NCBI RefSeq assembly: GCF_000759475.1
Contig: NZ_CP009454.1
Location: 2,046,001-2,110,000 of the forward strand
Length of the DNA: 64,000 bases
DNA from: Pantoea rwandensis
Lineage (GTDB): Bacteria; Pseudomonadota; Gammaproteobacteria; Enterobacterales; Enterobacteriaceae
Direction of reading: 5' to 3'
Shown here piece after piece: positions 9,863 to 18,946 of this stretch (positions are counted from its first letter, which is position 1; each line of letters opens with the position of its first letter). A program made the position numbers and the translations under genes. Below the pieces are notes generated by a model that saw only the letters and a program-made list of their open reading frames with translations, did not search any database and was not told the DNA's origin.

Positions 9863-11044
9863 ATGTACATCATGATTATGGTGGTTTCGTTCTGCCTTGC
9901 ATTGCTCATTTTACATGCATGCTCTTATCATCGCGGTATTTATAATGATAAAGGCGTGAAGAGTATTTCTGGCCTGCGTGCTTTCCTTGCCAGTATTGTC
10001 GCCTTTTCTCATTTTGTTCATTATATTTACGGGCTGGATCAACCTTGGATATATGATAAAAACTATTTTGCCTGGTTCTCTGAGGGCAACTTTTTTGTGA
10101 ACTCGGGTAAATTCGGCGTCTTGCTGTTCTTTATGATTTCGGCATTCCTGTTCTATCGCTGGCTGGATAACGATACGCTCACCCCTGCACAGTTGAGTGG
10201 AAAACTCTGGCGTTCACGCGTTCGACGTATTGTGCCGATGTTTTGGTTCTCAGGTTTCGTTATCTTTACCATTGGTGCGCTGCAAGGTGCGCTGGTGCCG
10301 CCGTTGCAAGCGCTGAAAGATGCCGTTTTATGGCTGCTGTTCATTGGCAGTTACAACGTTGGCGAGATGTCTACAGCGGTGGTGAACTCCGGGGTAGAGT
10401 GGACGCTGCGTCTGGAATGGCTGCTGTATTTGTCTATTCCCGTGATTTATTTCCTCAACCGTTTAACGCGCGGGAAATACAAAACCCTGCTGATCCTCTC
10501 GTCCATCGGCGTTATTTTCATCATTGCCGTCGCATTACGCTTGTATGGGAAAACCTATACCGATCCGCGTCCGGTACTCGGCTTTGCGATGGGATATTTT
10601 GCTTATAAGTTCCGCGATAGATTTGCTGGTTTACGCCATTCCCGCAGTGCGGCAATCCTCAGCCTTGGATTGGCCGTATTCTCTCTGTTCTTCACCTCAA
10701 ATACCTTCTTCTATGTCTTCTTCCTGATATCCCTGACGGTGATCTTCTTTATTGTCAGTAGCGGTAATTCGCTGATGGGACTGCTGGAAAATAAGACCTT
10801 GATGTCGATTGGTGAAGTGAGTTATAGCCTATATTTGATTCATGGCGTGGTGCTGTACGGTATTGAACAAATTCCACCGACGTTATATCCGCATAATTAC
10901 TGGATGTTCACGCTGTTATCTACACTGTTCTTTGTTGCGGCGTTTTATGTCGCAAAAATGACCTATCTTTGGGTGGAAAAACCGTTTATCGGCAGCAGTG
11001 GCGGTAAGTCTAAAGCAGCAACCAAAGCAGCAGCCGAAAATTAA
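9863..11044 (+). CDS. Membrane acyltransferase, acyltransferase-3 family
   Basis: A polytopic protein of 393 residues with about ten transmembrane helices. It carries the family signature near the N-terminus, SGLRAFLASIVAFSHFVHY (about residues 36-54), containing the conserved Arg and His of OafA/WecH-type O-acyltransferases. The C-terminal part ends with the usual SYSLYLIHGVVLYG helix and a basic, Ala/Lys-rich tail. It probably O-acetylates a sugar of the exopolysaccharide using cytosolic acyl-CoA. It lies 33 nt after the SGNH hydrolase gene, suggesting paired addition and removal of acyl groups. Donor and target sugar cannot be read from sequence. Confidence 0.85.
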   Translation: MYIMIMVVSFCLALLILHACSYHRGIYNDKGVKSISGLRAFLASIVAFSHFVHYIYGLDQPWIYDKNYFAWFSEGNFFVNSGKFGVLLFFMISAFLFYRWLDNDTLTPAQLSGKLWRSRVRRIVPMFWFSGFVIFTIGALQGALVPPLQALKDAVLWLLFIGSYNVGEMSTAVVNSGVEWTLRLEWLLYLSIPVIYFLNRLTRGKYKTLLILSSIGVIFIIAVALRLYGKTYTDPRPVLGFAMGYFAYKFRDRFAGLRHSRSAAILSLGLAVFSLFFTSNTFFYVFFLISLTVIFFIVSSGNSLMGLLENKTLMSIGEVSYSLYLIHGVVLYGIEQIPPTLYPHNYWMFTLLSTLFFVAAFYVAKMTYLWVEKPFIGSSGGKSKAATKAAAEN

Positions 11045-11113
11045 GAATTTGACTGATTACCTTCGCTTAATATTCGTATTACTGTTAACCAGAAGTTTTT
11101 AGAGGTACTGGCA

Positions 11114-12031
11114 ATGCAGGATATTCGTTTCTCAATTGTAATTCCCGCGTACAACGCGTCGAAGTCGATTGTAACGACGCTGGATTGCGTCAAAGCGCAA
11201 ACCTATCGCAATTTTGAAGTCATCATCGTGGATGACAAATCGGCTGATGCCGCTGAACTGGCACAGGTGGTGCGCAGCGAGCGTTATCAGGATCTGGACA
11301 TCAAACTTGAGCTGTCTGAGGTGAAACTCAACGGTGCCGGTGCTCGTAACAAAGGTATCGAACTGGCTGAGGGCGATTTCATTAGCTTCCTTGATGCAGA
11401 TGATGAGTGGGGCGTTGATAAGCTGCTCACTGTTTATGACACCATCACCAAACTTGAAGCACAGGGTAAGTCGAACTATCTGATTTTCAGCCAGGTGAAC
11501 ATTCATCAGGATGGCCGCTTCCTCAAGGTGATGCCGATGCAGGAACCGGGCAAGAATGAAACCATCGCTGAGTATCTGTTTGGCTGTTACGGCTTTATTC
11601 AAACCAGCACCATTGTGTTGAAGCGCGAAGATGCCGATAAAATCCGTTTTGATGCGCGTTATATTCGCCATCAGGATTACGATTTCTGCATCCGTGCTGA
11701 CCGCATGGGCTATGAATTTGTGATGATCGATAAGCCGCTCGCCACCTACCATCTGGTGACCAAATTTGGTTCCAAGCACAAAGGTGAGTCGGTGAAGTAC
11801 TCCTTCTTCTGGCTGGATACCATGAAGCCGCACCTCACGGCACGTGACGTCCATACCTATAAGGCGTTCAAGCTGCCGCTGCGCTACAAGATGGATGGTA
11901 AATCACTGCAGGCGAGCCTCAGTTTCGCGCGCTACTTCTTCCTGACCAATCGTGATAACCGGGCTTATTTCCTGAATCGACTGTTCGATAAGGTGAAGTC
12001 GCGCTTCTCTGGCGGGCGAGCCGTCTCCTGA
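11114..12031 (+). CDS. amsB: Family 2 glycosyltransferase (AmsB-like)
   Basis: Cytoplasmic GT-A fold glycosyltransferase (305 residues) expected to add one sugar to the lipid-linked repeat unit. The N-terminus has the family start FSIVIPAYNASKSI and the nucleotide-binding VIIVDDKSAD. The DxD-type metal site is in FLDADDEWG (about residue 95). The C-terminal third is basic, fitting membrane association. Position after the polymerase and size near 300 residues match AmsB, but donor and acceptor are unknown, so the symbol is by synteny and family only. A good ribosome-binding stretch (AGAGGTACTGGCA) precedes the ATG. A strong terminator-like hairpin follows. Confidence 0.8.
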   Translation: MQDIRFSIVIPAYNASKSIVTTLDCVKAQTYRNFEVIIVDDKSADAAELAQVVRSERYQDLDIKLELSEVKLNGAGARNKGIELAEGDFISFLDADDEWGVDKLLTVYDTITKLEAQGKSNYLIFSQVNIHQDGRFLKVMPMQEPGKNETIAEYLFGCYGFIQTSTIVLKREDADKIRFDARYIRHQDYDFCIRADRMGYEFVMIDKPLATYHLVTKFGSKHKGESVKYSFFWLDTMKPHLTARDVHTYKAFKLPLRYKMDGKSLQASLSFARYFFLTNRDNRAYFLNRLFDKVKSRFSGGRAVS

Positions 12032-12052
12032 TTCACATTATATAAATTTCAC

Positions 12053-12079
12053 TTGCTCCCGCACCGGGAGCAATTTTTT
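12053..12079 (+). terminator. Intrinsic-terminator-like hairpin between two glycosyltransferase genes
   Basis: TTGCTCCCG and CGGGAGCAA form a 9-bp stem with a 3-nt loop, followed by TTTTTT. Both neighbours are co-directional ams genes, so this would be a second internal attenuation point in the operon. Confidence 0.85.
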
Positions 12080-12098
12080 GGTTCCTGACACTCCGGGT

Positions 12099-12857
12099 AT
12101 GCAAATGACAAATCATGTTGGCACCGTCGGTATCGTGATGCCGATGTATAACGCGCGTAAAACGGTATTGCGTGCGGTAGAGTCGATCGTCAATCAGACC
12201 TATAGCGACTGGCATCTTTATTTAATAAACGATCAGTCCACCGATGATTCGCTGGCCTATGTACGTGAACACTGCACTGATGCGCGCATCACTATTCTGA
12301 ACAATGACGTCAACCTCGGTGCGGCGGAAACACGTAACGTGGGTCTGCGTGCCGCGAAAGAAGAGATCATCGCGTTTCTTGACAGTGACGACGAATGGCA
12401 CGCCGATAAACTCGCCGAACAGACTGCGGCGATCGCGGCGGGTGATGATTTTGTCATCACGCATTATCACTACAAAACCAAAACCGCCGACCACGATATT
12501 CTCTACAGCAAACCCTATCTGCAGCAGGAAAACTTCGTGAAGAAGCAGTATCGCGTCTGCTTCTCTTCCGTGTGTTTCCGCCGTCCTCCTCAGGGCATCT
12601 TCTTCCAGCGTAAAGGGCATGAAGATTTCCTGTTCCTCTACGAACTGTTCCTCCGCTACAAGCAAGCTCGGGTGATCCAGAAGACGCTGGTCGACTATTA
12701 CGAGCTGGGCGATTCCCTCTCGCGCAATAAGAATAAAGCGGCGAAATGGCACCTCGAATTATTAAGAATTATCTATAAAAACAATCCGTTAAAAATCTAT
12801 TACTATTACGGCTGGTATATGGTGAACGGCGTTCTCTTCACCCTGAAGCATCGTTAA
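12099..12857 (+). CDS. Family 2 glycosyltransferase of the ams operon
   Basis: A 252-residue GT-A glycosyltransferase with GIVMPMYNARKTVLRA, LYLINDQSTDDS and the metal-binding FLDSDDEWH motif near residue 90. It resembles its upstream neighbour in the N-terminal half, which suggests an old duplication. It should act on the cytoplasmic face of the inner membrane during repeat-unit assembly. The start is uncertain: ATG at 12099 or 12105 is chosen, because an in-frame TTG at 12078 overlaps the terminator stem upstream. I could not assign it confidently to amsD or amsE. Confidence 0.8.
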   Translation: MQMTNHVGTVGIVMPMYNARKTVLRAVESIVNQTYSDWHLYLINDQSTDDSLAYVREHCTDARITILNNDVNLGAAETRNVGLRAAKEEIIAFLDSDDEWHADKLAEQTAAIAAGDDFVITHYHYKTKTADHDILYSKPYLQQENFVKKQYRVCFSSVCFRRPPQGIFFQRKGHEDFLFLYELFLRYKQARVIQKTLVDYYELGDSLSRNKNKAAKWHLELLRIIYKNNPLKIYYYYGWYMVNGVLFTLKHR

Positions 12858-12942
12858 GACCCGGCATCCTTCGTGTTGTTACGACGTGAGCAGCACGCAG
12901 GCGCTGGGCCTTAAGTTCACATTTTGAGGTGGAAAGCGTTTT

Positions 12943-13977
12943 ATGAAAAAGATCGTTTTAGTGATTAAGGATGCCTACTCCTACGCGGGCACGGAAAACA
13001 TCTGTAATTTCATGTCGGAGTGCCTCGGAGAGCAGCACGCCGTCACCATTTATTCGCTGGAAGGGCACGGCAAAACCTTTTATCCGTTCGATCGCGTGAA
13101 AGAGATCGTCAGTTTTGAAGGGCACAGCAACCCGATTAAAAGCGCTGTCGCCAGCATTCATCAGCAAGGGTTCGACAGCGTATTTCTGATCAGCATGGGC
13201 CGCCTGAGCGTGATGTTCGCCTTCTGGAATTTGATGGCGATGAAGAAAAAACGCTTTAAAGCCTACGCCTGTGAACACATCGCGATTAACTCCTTTAGCA
13301 AGCCGATCAAAGCGCTGAAGTGGATGCTGCTGCGCTATTACGACCAGGTCATCGTGCTGACGGACAAGGATCATCAGGTGTTCAGCCGCTGGAATATCGC
13401 CAGTAAGCAGATCCCCAACCCGGTGGTGTACAAGGCCTTTCAGCGCCAGAGCCGCAGCCGTCAGGCGCTGGCGGTGGGGCGTCTGGATAATCAAAAAGGC
13501 TTCGACCTGCTGCTGGATATCTGGGCTGATTTCAGCAAAACCCATCCTGAGTGGACGCTGGTGATTGCCGGTGACGGTGAATTGCGTCAGCAATTGCACG
13601 ATCAGGCTGCGGCGTTGGGCATCACCAATAGCGTGAATTTCGTCGGCAAAGTCAGCAACATCAACGATTACTACCGTGACAGCGACATGGCGCTGATGAC
13701 CTCGCGTTATGAAGGGTTGCCACTGGTCCTGCTCGAAGCGAAATCCTGGTCATTGCCGGTGGTGGCTTATGACTGCCCAACCGGCCCACAGGAAATCATC
13801 AACCACGGGGAAGATGGTTTCCTGGTGCCGATGAATGACAAATCGACGTTTCTGGCGCGGATGGAACAGCTGGCGAGTGACGATAGCCTGTTCTACGCCA
13901 TGAGCGAAAAAACCAAAGAAACTGCGCTGAAGTTTGACGGTAACCAGATCAAACAAAGCTGGCTGGCGCTGGTTTAA
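12943..13977 (+). CDS. Family 4 glycosyltransferase (AmsD-like position)
   Basis: A 344-residue GT-B retaining glycosyltransferase. The C-terminal donor domain shows AVGRLDNQKGFDLLL (about 182), VIAGDGELRQQL (about 207) and the GT4 E-x7-E signature in SRYEGLPLVLLEAKSWSLPV (about 246-265), followed by GPQEIINHGEDGFLV. The N-terminal part (KKIVLVIKDAYSYAGTENIC) is the acceptor-binding Rossmann fold. It should add one sugar to the growing repeat unit. It comes 85 nt after the second GT2 gene. Its family and length resemble AmsD, but the operon order differs from what I recall for E. amylovora, so no symbol is given. Confidence 0.85.
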   Translation: MKKIVLVIKDAYSYAGTENICNFMSECLGEQHAVTIYSLEGHGKTFYPFDRVKEIVSFEGHSNPIKSAVASIHQQGFDSVFLISMGRLSVMFAFWNLMAMKKKRFKAYACEHIAINSFSKPIKALKWMLLRYYDQVIVLTDKDHQVFSRWNIASKQIPNPVVYKAFQRQSRSRQALAVGRLDNQKGFDLLLDIWADFSKTHPEWTLVIAGDGELRQQLHDQAAALGITNSVNFVGKVSNINDYYRDSDMALMTSRYEGLPLVLLEAKSWSLPVVAYDCPTGPQEIINHGEDGFLVPMNDKSTFLARMEQLASDDSLFYAMSEKTKETALKFDGNQIKQSWLALV

Positions 13978-14048
13978 GCGTCCGTTCTCGTGCCTCCGGG
14001 ATCACATTTCTGGCTGTTACGCAGCCCCATGACCACGGGATTGAAAGC

Positions 14049-16259
14049 ATGAAAAGAAGAGAAGTCTTGCAAACTGCAGCCTCCTCCATTGTTGCCGCGC
14101 TCTCAGTGAGCGCATTTTCCAGCTACGCGGCAAAAAGTGGTCAACCTGCTTTGAAAGCTGTCGAACCGTCCAGCGTACCGCAGGGCGATGTGCCGATTTT
14201 AACGCCGGAAAATGTCTACACCATGCCACCACAGTTCTGGCAGAACTTTGAGGGCAAATTGTGGATCGGGCAGGCCGGTCAGGATGCCAGCAAAGCGGGC
14301 AATCAGATTCCGGTATTCCTGCGCGATGCCAGCGGTAAAGTGTCACAAATCAGCCAGCCGATTGCGCTGAATAAGGGCAACTTCGCGCAATTCATTCACG
14401 ATAATGCGGCGTTGATCGCCAATCCTGCTCACTCCATGGTGGTGGAAGACGATCAGGGGAATACGCTGTTTTCGATTGCAGATGTTTCGCGACCCAACCC
14501 GAGTAACTTTAGTCAGCGTCTGGCGCAGCCGAATGGCTATCAGTTGATTGGAGAAATCCCGTCAGTCGATGAGTTACGGAAAACGCGTCCGCTGTTCGCC
14601 GGTGCCAAAATCAAGCTGAAAAGCTGGCATGAAGGCTTAGAAGTGGGCGGCGGGGAATTCGTTGGCGCTTTTGGTGACGACAAAGATGATGGCGGCGTTA
14701 TCTTCAGTGGTAAAGGCTTCTATTGGCGTCGCGTGGTGGAAGATTTTAACCGCCTGACGCTGTTCGATTTTGGCGCCATTGCCGATGCCAAAACCGATGC
14801 CGCACCGGCGATAAAAGCCATGTATCAATGGTCAATTGATGCCAATCAGCAGATCTGTGTGCAGTTCCCGGCAGGCAATTTCTTCGTCACCGAGTGCGAT
14901 TTCGGTAATGAACAACGACGCTACTTCCGTATCTCCGGCGCGATGGTCAATTTTGGCTATTTCCCGGCGACCACCCTGACTTCAGACGGTCGCTCTGAAT
15001 TCCTGTTCCAGGTGAACGCGCGTTGGACGGAAATCTCCAATCTGATTTTCAACGGCCAAAACGACAAGCGGCCTAATAAGCAGGGGCTGTTCCGCAACAC
15101 TTGTCCCGGTGGGCAATTTTTCCGCGGTGCCTGCCTGCGCCTTAATCAGGTTGGCGGGGTGTCGCTGAGCTTACTGGATACGCTGGATTGTAAAATCGAT
15201 CAGTGGTACGCCAATGCCTGTACCGGCGATGTGATCAAAGCCAGTTGGTCAGGCCAAAAGGCTGGCGCCTGGGATCACAGCACGGCGATTGAACTCTCCA
15301 ACTTCAACGCCCAGCACTGTAAAGGCGGTAAGGTGTTGAATCTGCCGCGTTGCAGCCAGTCGATCATTCATAACGGCTGGATCGAGCACAGCGAGTTTCC
15401 CGGTGACATTTCCAATGGGCAGTGGATTATCGATGCGCTCAGCATTGAAGACTGTAAAAATCCACTGATCGCGCACAACTCGCGACTGAACATGCGCCAG
15501 ACCAACCTGCAAGCGGGGAGTTGGATTGACAACTCGATGGAAGGCGAGCGTTGGCTCAACATCTGGGAGATGGGATCAACGCGCGTGGAATCTTACGGCG
15601 TCGCCATCGATGGCAGCCTGAAATACAACTACATCACTTCACGCTTCCGCCTGGCGAATAACACCAACCAGGAAACCTGGTTTGAACTCGGCAACTTCTA
15701 CTCACCTACGGTGGGAGACAGCTGGGAGATCGAGGTGTTTGGTCAATCGCAATTCAATAATGGCACGGCTAATCAGCCGTTAATGAACGTCATTGATGGC
15801 AAAGGCACCGGCGGTCGTGCGGTGATTCATCTGCAACGCAAAACCAAAAATGCGGAAGCCAGCTGGTCAGCCGAAGGCAGTTCACCGGTGGTGGATGTCC
15901 GCTTTGAACCGCGTTCAGAGACGGACACGAAAGTGTTCGTCAAGCTGGCCGGTTGGACACCTACCACCGCGATTTTGATTAAAAGCACCGCCAAGGACCG
16001 CTTCCTCACCGGACGCTGTGCGCGTGTGGATGCCACCATGGCGCAGGGCAGTCCTGCCAGCGGCAGCCAGCAGGCACCGCAGCGTTTCAGCCTGCACAAC
16101 GGTAAAGCGGGGATCGGCGGTAACGAGCAGGGCGACCTGCTGTTGGCCTCGCGCGCGCTGAAACCGGAGCAGGTAGATACGCGCGCGCCGAAAGGATTTG
16201 TCTCGGTGGTGATTAACGGCGAACAGGTGGCGCTACCCTATTTTGCAGTGAAGTCGTAA
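14049..16259 (+). CDS. amsF: AmsF-like exported beta-helix protein
   Basis: A 736-residue exported protein that probably acts on the polymer or repeat units in the periplasm. The signal peptide MKRREVLQTAASSIVAALS contains adjacent arginines followed by EVL, resembling a twin-arginine (Tat) signal, with an AxA-type end at about SSYAA. The central part (about residues 235-520) begins with LFDFGAIADAKTDAAPAIKA, a common start of right-handed parallel beta-helix (pectate-lyase-like) proteins. Position before amsJ and length fit AmsF, whose exact biochemical role is unclear. A 14-bp inverted repeat follows the stop codon. Confidence 0.82.
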   Translation: MKRREVLQTAASSIVAALSVSAFSSYAAKSGQPALKAVEPSSVPQGDVPILTPENVYTMPPQFWQNFEGKLWIGQAGQDASKAGNQIPVFLRDASGKVSQISQPIALNKGNFAQFIHDNAALIANPAHSMVVEDDQGNTLFSIADVSRPNPSNFSQRLAQPNGYQLIGEIPSVDELRKTRPLFAGAKIKLKSWHEGLEVGGGEFVGAFGDDKDDGGVIFSGKGFYWRRVVEDFNRLTLFDFGAIADAKTDAAPAIKAMYQWSIDANQQICVQFPAGNFFVTECDFGNEQRRYFRISGAMVNFGYFPATTLTSDGRSEFLFQVNARWTEISNLIFNGQNDKRPNKQGLFRNTCPGGQFFRGACLRLNQVGGVSLSLLDTLDCKIDQWYANACTGDVIKASWSGQKAGAWDHSTAIELSNFNAQHCKGGKVLNLPRCSQSIIHNGWIEHSEFPGDISNGQWIIDALSIEDCKNPLIAHNSRLNMRQTNLQAGSWIDNSMEGERWLNIWEMGSTRVESYGVAIDGSLKYNYITSRFRLANNTNQETWFELGNFYSPTVGDSWEIEVFGQSQFNNGTANQPLMNVIDGKGTGGRAVIHLQRKTKNAEASWSAEGSSPVVDVRFEPRSETDTKVFVKLAGWTPTTAILIKSTAKDRFLTGRCARVDATMAQGSPASGSQQAPQRFSLHNGKAGIGGNEQGDLLLASRALKPEQVDTRAPKGFVSVVINGEQVALPYFAVKS

Positions 16260-16267
16260 TGCACGAA

Positions 16268-16301
16268 CCGGAGAGGACGCAGCCGTTTGCGTCCTCTCCG
16301 G
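16268..16301 (+). other. Perfect 14-bp stem-loop after amsF
   Basis: CCGGAGAGGACGCA and TGCGTCCTCTCCGG pair perfectly around a 6-nt loop. No U-tract follows (next bases GAAAAG), so it is not a canonical terminator on the plus strand; mRNA stabilisation or pausing is possible. The remaining space up to amsJ is A+T-rich and could contain a secondary promoter. Confidence 0.6.
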
Positions 16302-16456
16302 GAAAAGTTTGGAGCGGCCTTCAGGTCGCCCGTTTGAGAACAGATTATCTATTTTGGGTATTGTTCCCATTGCAGTTTTTTAACACAGAGTTCACTTTGC
16401 CCGTGCAGGAAATGGCGTGGCTTGTAAAAAATTAAAAAAATTTTTCTGGAGTGTTT

Positions 16457-17719
16457 ATGAAGATTTTATTGGTGGGAAACCATACCTGTGGAAATCGTGG
16501 GGATGGCGCGATTTTACGTGGACTGATCGACTCTTTGCAGTCTGCGCGTGGCGACCTCGATATTGATGTGATCAGTCGTTATCCAACAAGCTCCGGGTAC
16601 TTATTGCAACAGGATATCCAGCAGGATTCCCTGTTTCTGCATAACAGCAAATCAGCGAAAGGGCTGGTGGGCAGCGTCAAACGTAAAGTGGCCAACCGCC
16701 TGATGCCCGAGATCATGATGGCGCACCTGGGCAAAGGTGGCCTGTACAAATCGTTTTCTGTGCCGCCACATCTGGCGCAGTTCACTAAAAGTCTGGAACA
16801 GTATGACGCCATTATTCAGGTGGGCGGTTCGTTCTTCGTCGATCTGTATGGTGTGACGCAGTTTGACCACGCGCTCTGTGCATTGATGGCGAAAAAGCCG
16901 CTGCACATGGTCGGTCACTCCGTGGGACCCTTCGAGAACCCGCGCGTGAATGCGCTGGCCAACTTCGTGTTCGATCGCGTCGATAGCCTGGTGCTGCGTG
17001 AAGAAGTTAGCTTCGATCGTCTTAAACAAGACGGTGTCACCACCAATCGAGTGAAGAAGGGCGTGGATACCGCCTTCCTGGTGAAGGCGCGTGATGTGGA
17101 GAACCCGAGCCACAATCTGCTGCACTGGAAAAACATCATCAGTGCGCGTAAAACCATCGCCATCACCGTGCGTGAACTGGCACCGTTCGACAAACGTCTC
17201 GGCGTGACGCAGAAAGAGTACGAAGCGGCCTTCGGGAAAGTCATCAATGCGATGATTGCCGAAGGTTATCAGGTGGTGGCTTTCTCTACCTGTACCGGCA
17301 TCGACAGCTACGCCAAAGACGACCGGATGGTCGCGCTGACGCTGCGCGACCACGTCGAAAATCCCGAGCATTACCATGTCATCATGGACGAGTTCAACGA
17401 TCTCGAACTCGGCATCCTGCTAAGCCATTGTCACCTGACCATTGGCACCCGCCTGCACTCCGCCATCATTTCCATGAACTTCGGTACCCCAGCCGTGGCC
17501 ATCAACTATGAGCACAAATCGCTCGGCGTGATGAAGCAGCTTGGACTGCCGCAAATGGCCACCGACGTGCAAAGCCTGATGGATGGCTCGCTGATCGACA
17601 AAGTACAAACCGTGCTGGCCGATTACGACAACGTGAAGCGCAAAGTGGATACCGCGGTGACGCAGGAGCGTGAAATTGGTAACCGCATTACGGCAGAAAT
17701 TCTCAACGTGCTGGGGTAA
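16457..17719 (+). CDS. amsJ: Polysaccharide pyruvyl transferase family protein (AmsJ)
   Basis: Cytoplasmic enzyme of 420 residues, expected to add a pyruvate ketal to a terminal sugar of the repeat unit using phosphoenolpyruvate. It begins KILLVGNHTCGNRGDGAIL, the usual N-terminal signature of the family. It ends with SHCHLTIGTRLHSAIISMNF (about 323-342), the conserved block with Arg and His thought to bind substrate, then TPAVAINYEHK. ATG at 16457 is chosen because TGGAG lies 5 nt upstream; the GTG at 16451 overlaps that site. Pyruvylation is a known decoration of amylovoran. Confidence 0.88.
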   Translation: MKILLVGNHTCGNRGDGAILRGLIDSLQSARGDLDIDVISRYPTSSGYLLQQDIQQDSLFLHNSKSAKGLVGSVKRKVANRLMPEIMMAHLGKGGLYKSFSVPPHLAQFTKSLEQYDAIIQVGGSFFVDLYGVTQFDHALCALMAKKPLHMVGHSVGPFENPRVNALANFVFDRVDSLVLREEVSFDRLKQDGVTTNRVKKGVDTAFLVKARDVENPSHNLLHWKNIISARKTIAITVRELAPFDKRLGVTQKEYEAAFGKVINAMIAEGYQVVAFSTCTGIDSYAKDDRMVALTLRDHVENPEHYHVIMDEFNDLELGILLSHCHLTIGTRLHSAIISMNFGTPAVAINYEHKSLGVMKQLGLPQMATDVQSLMDGSLIDKVQTVLADYDNVKRKVDTAVTQEREIGNRITAEILNVLG

Positions 17720-17722
17720 GTG

Positions 17723-18946
17723 ATGAAGCTGACCTTTTTCACCATGCGTTTTCCGGTTGCCTCTGAGACGTTTGTCCTCAATCAGGTAACGCATTTCATT
17801 GATGCAGGCTATGACGTGGAGATTATCTCCGTGTTTCCGGGCGATATGATCAATCGCCACGCCGCGTTCGATGAGTACAATCTGGCGGCGAAAACTCACT
17901 ATTTACTGCCGGAAGAGAAAGTTTCGAATCTCGATAAGCTGACGCAGCGCATTGGTTTGATGCTGCCGAAAATCGCTAAGCCGGCGTTGATCAGATCACT
18001 CAATGTCGGCCGCTACGGCCAGCAAGCGAAAAAGCTGCTGCTGCCGGCGATTGTTGCTAACGCGAAGCAAACCTTCACCGCGGATGTGTTTTTAGTGCAC
18101 TTTGGTTATGCCGGTGCGCTGGCCAACAAACTGCGTGAGCTCGGTGTGCTGAAAGGCAAGCAGGCAACGGTGTTCCACGGCGCGGATATTTCGCGCCGTC
18201 ACATTCTCGAAGAGCACAAGCTCGATTACGTCAACCTGTTCAAACAAAGCGAGTTGATGTTGCCCATCAGCCATTTGTGGGAGAACAAGCTGATTGAGAT
18301 GGGTTGTCCGCGCGAGAAAGTGCACGTGACGCGCATGGGCATCGAGCCGGAGAAGTTTAACTTCAGGCCGCGTGAGGCGTTTCATCAGCCGCTGCGAATT
18401 GTCTCGGTCGCGCGTTTGACCGAGAAAAAAGGCTTAGACGTGGCGGTAAAAGCCAGTGAAATTCTGCGCAACAACGGTGGGCAGTTCGAGTTCACCATTA
18501 TCGGCAACGGTGAGCAGGACGGCATGATGCGTGAACACATCGCGCGTGCCGGACTGGAAGCCTTTGTCACTATGCCAGGTTTCAAGCCGCAAGAGGAGAT
18601 TCGTCAGGCGTTGAACGATGCCGACATCTTCCTGCTGCCGTCCAAAACCGCAGCGGATGGCGACATGGAAGGCATTCCGGTGGCGTTGATGGAAGCGATG
18701 GCGGTGGGGCTGCCGGTGGTCTCGACCTATCACAGCGGCATCCCGGAGCTGATTCAGAACAACGTCAGCGGCTGGCTGGTCTCGGAAAACGACGCCGAAG
18801 AGTTGGCCGACACGTTGCTGCGTCTGTCACGCGGTGATGTTGATGTCGCGCCGGTAGTGGCTGCCGCGCGACACAAAGTGGAAACCGAGTTCAATCAGCA
18901 CATTGCTTATGGTGAGCTGGCTAAAATTCTGGAGCGCATGGTGTGA
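17723..18946 (+). CDS. amsK: Family 4 glycosyltransferase (AmsK)
   Basis: GT-B glycosyltransferase of 407 residues. The donor domain contains RIVSVARLTEKKGLDVAVKA, FTIIGNGEQDG and MEGIPVALMEAMAVGLPVV, the GT4 E-x7-E motif (about residues 310-328), followed by GIPELIQNNVSGWLV. It begins 3 nt after the amsJ stop at an ATG preceded by GGGG, and its stop overlaps the amsL start by 4 nt, so the three genes are tightly coupled. It should add a late sugar of the repeat unit; its substrate is unknown. Confidence 0.88.
   Translation: MKLTFFTMRFPVASETFVLNQVTHFIDAGYDVEIISVFPGDMINRHAAFDEYNLAAKTHYLLPEEKVSNLDKLTQRIGLMLPKIAKPALIRSLNVGRYGQQAKKLLLPAIVANAKQTFTADVFLVHFGYAGALANKLRELGVLKGKQATVFHGADISRRHILEEHKLDYVNLFKQSELMLPISHLWENKLIEMGCPREKVHVTRMGIEPEKFNFRPREAFHQPLRIVSVARLTEKKGLDVAVKASEILRNNGGQFEFTIIGNGEQDGMMREHIARAGLEAFVTMPGFKPQEEIRQALNDADIFLLPSKTAADGDMEGIPVALMEAMAVGLPVVSTYHSGIPELIQNNVSGWLVSENDAEELADTLLRLSRGDVDVAPVVAAARHKVETEFNQHIAYGELAKILERMV

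Noticed and set aside
11132..11854. 240-codon minus-strand ORF over the AmsB-like gene
   Set aside because: Antisense to a glycosyltransferase with intact family motifs.
16652..17377. 241-codon minus-strand ORF over amsJ
   Set aside because: Antisense shadow of amsJ; a His/Gln-rich composition without motifs.
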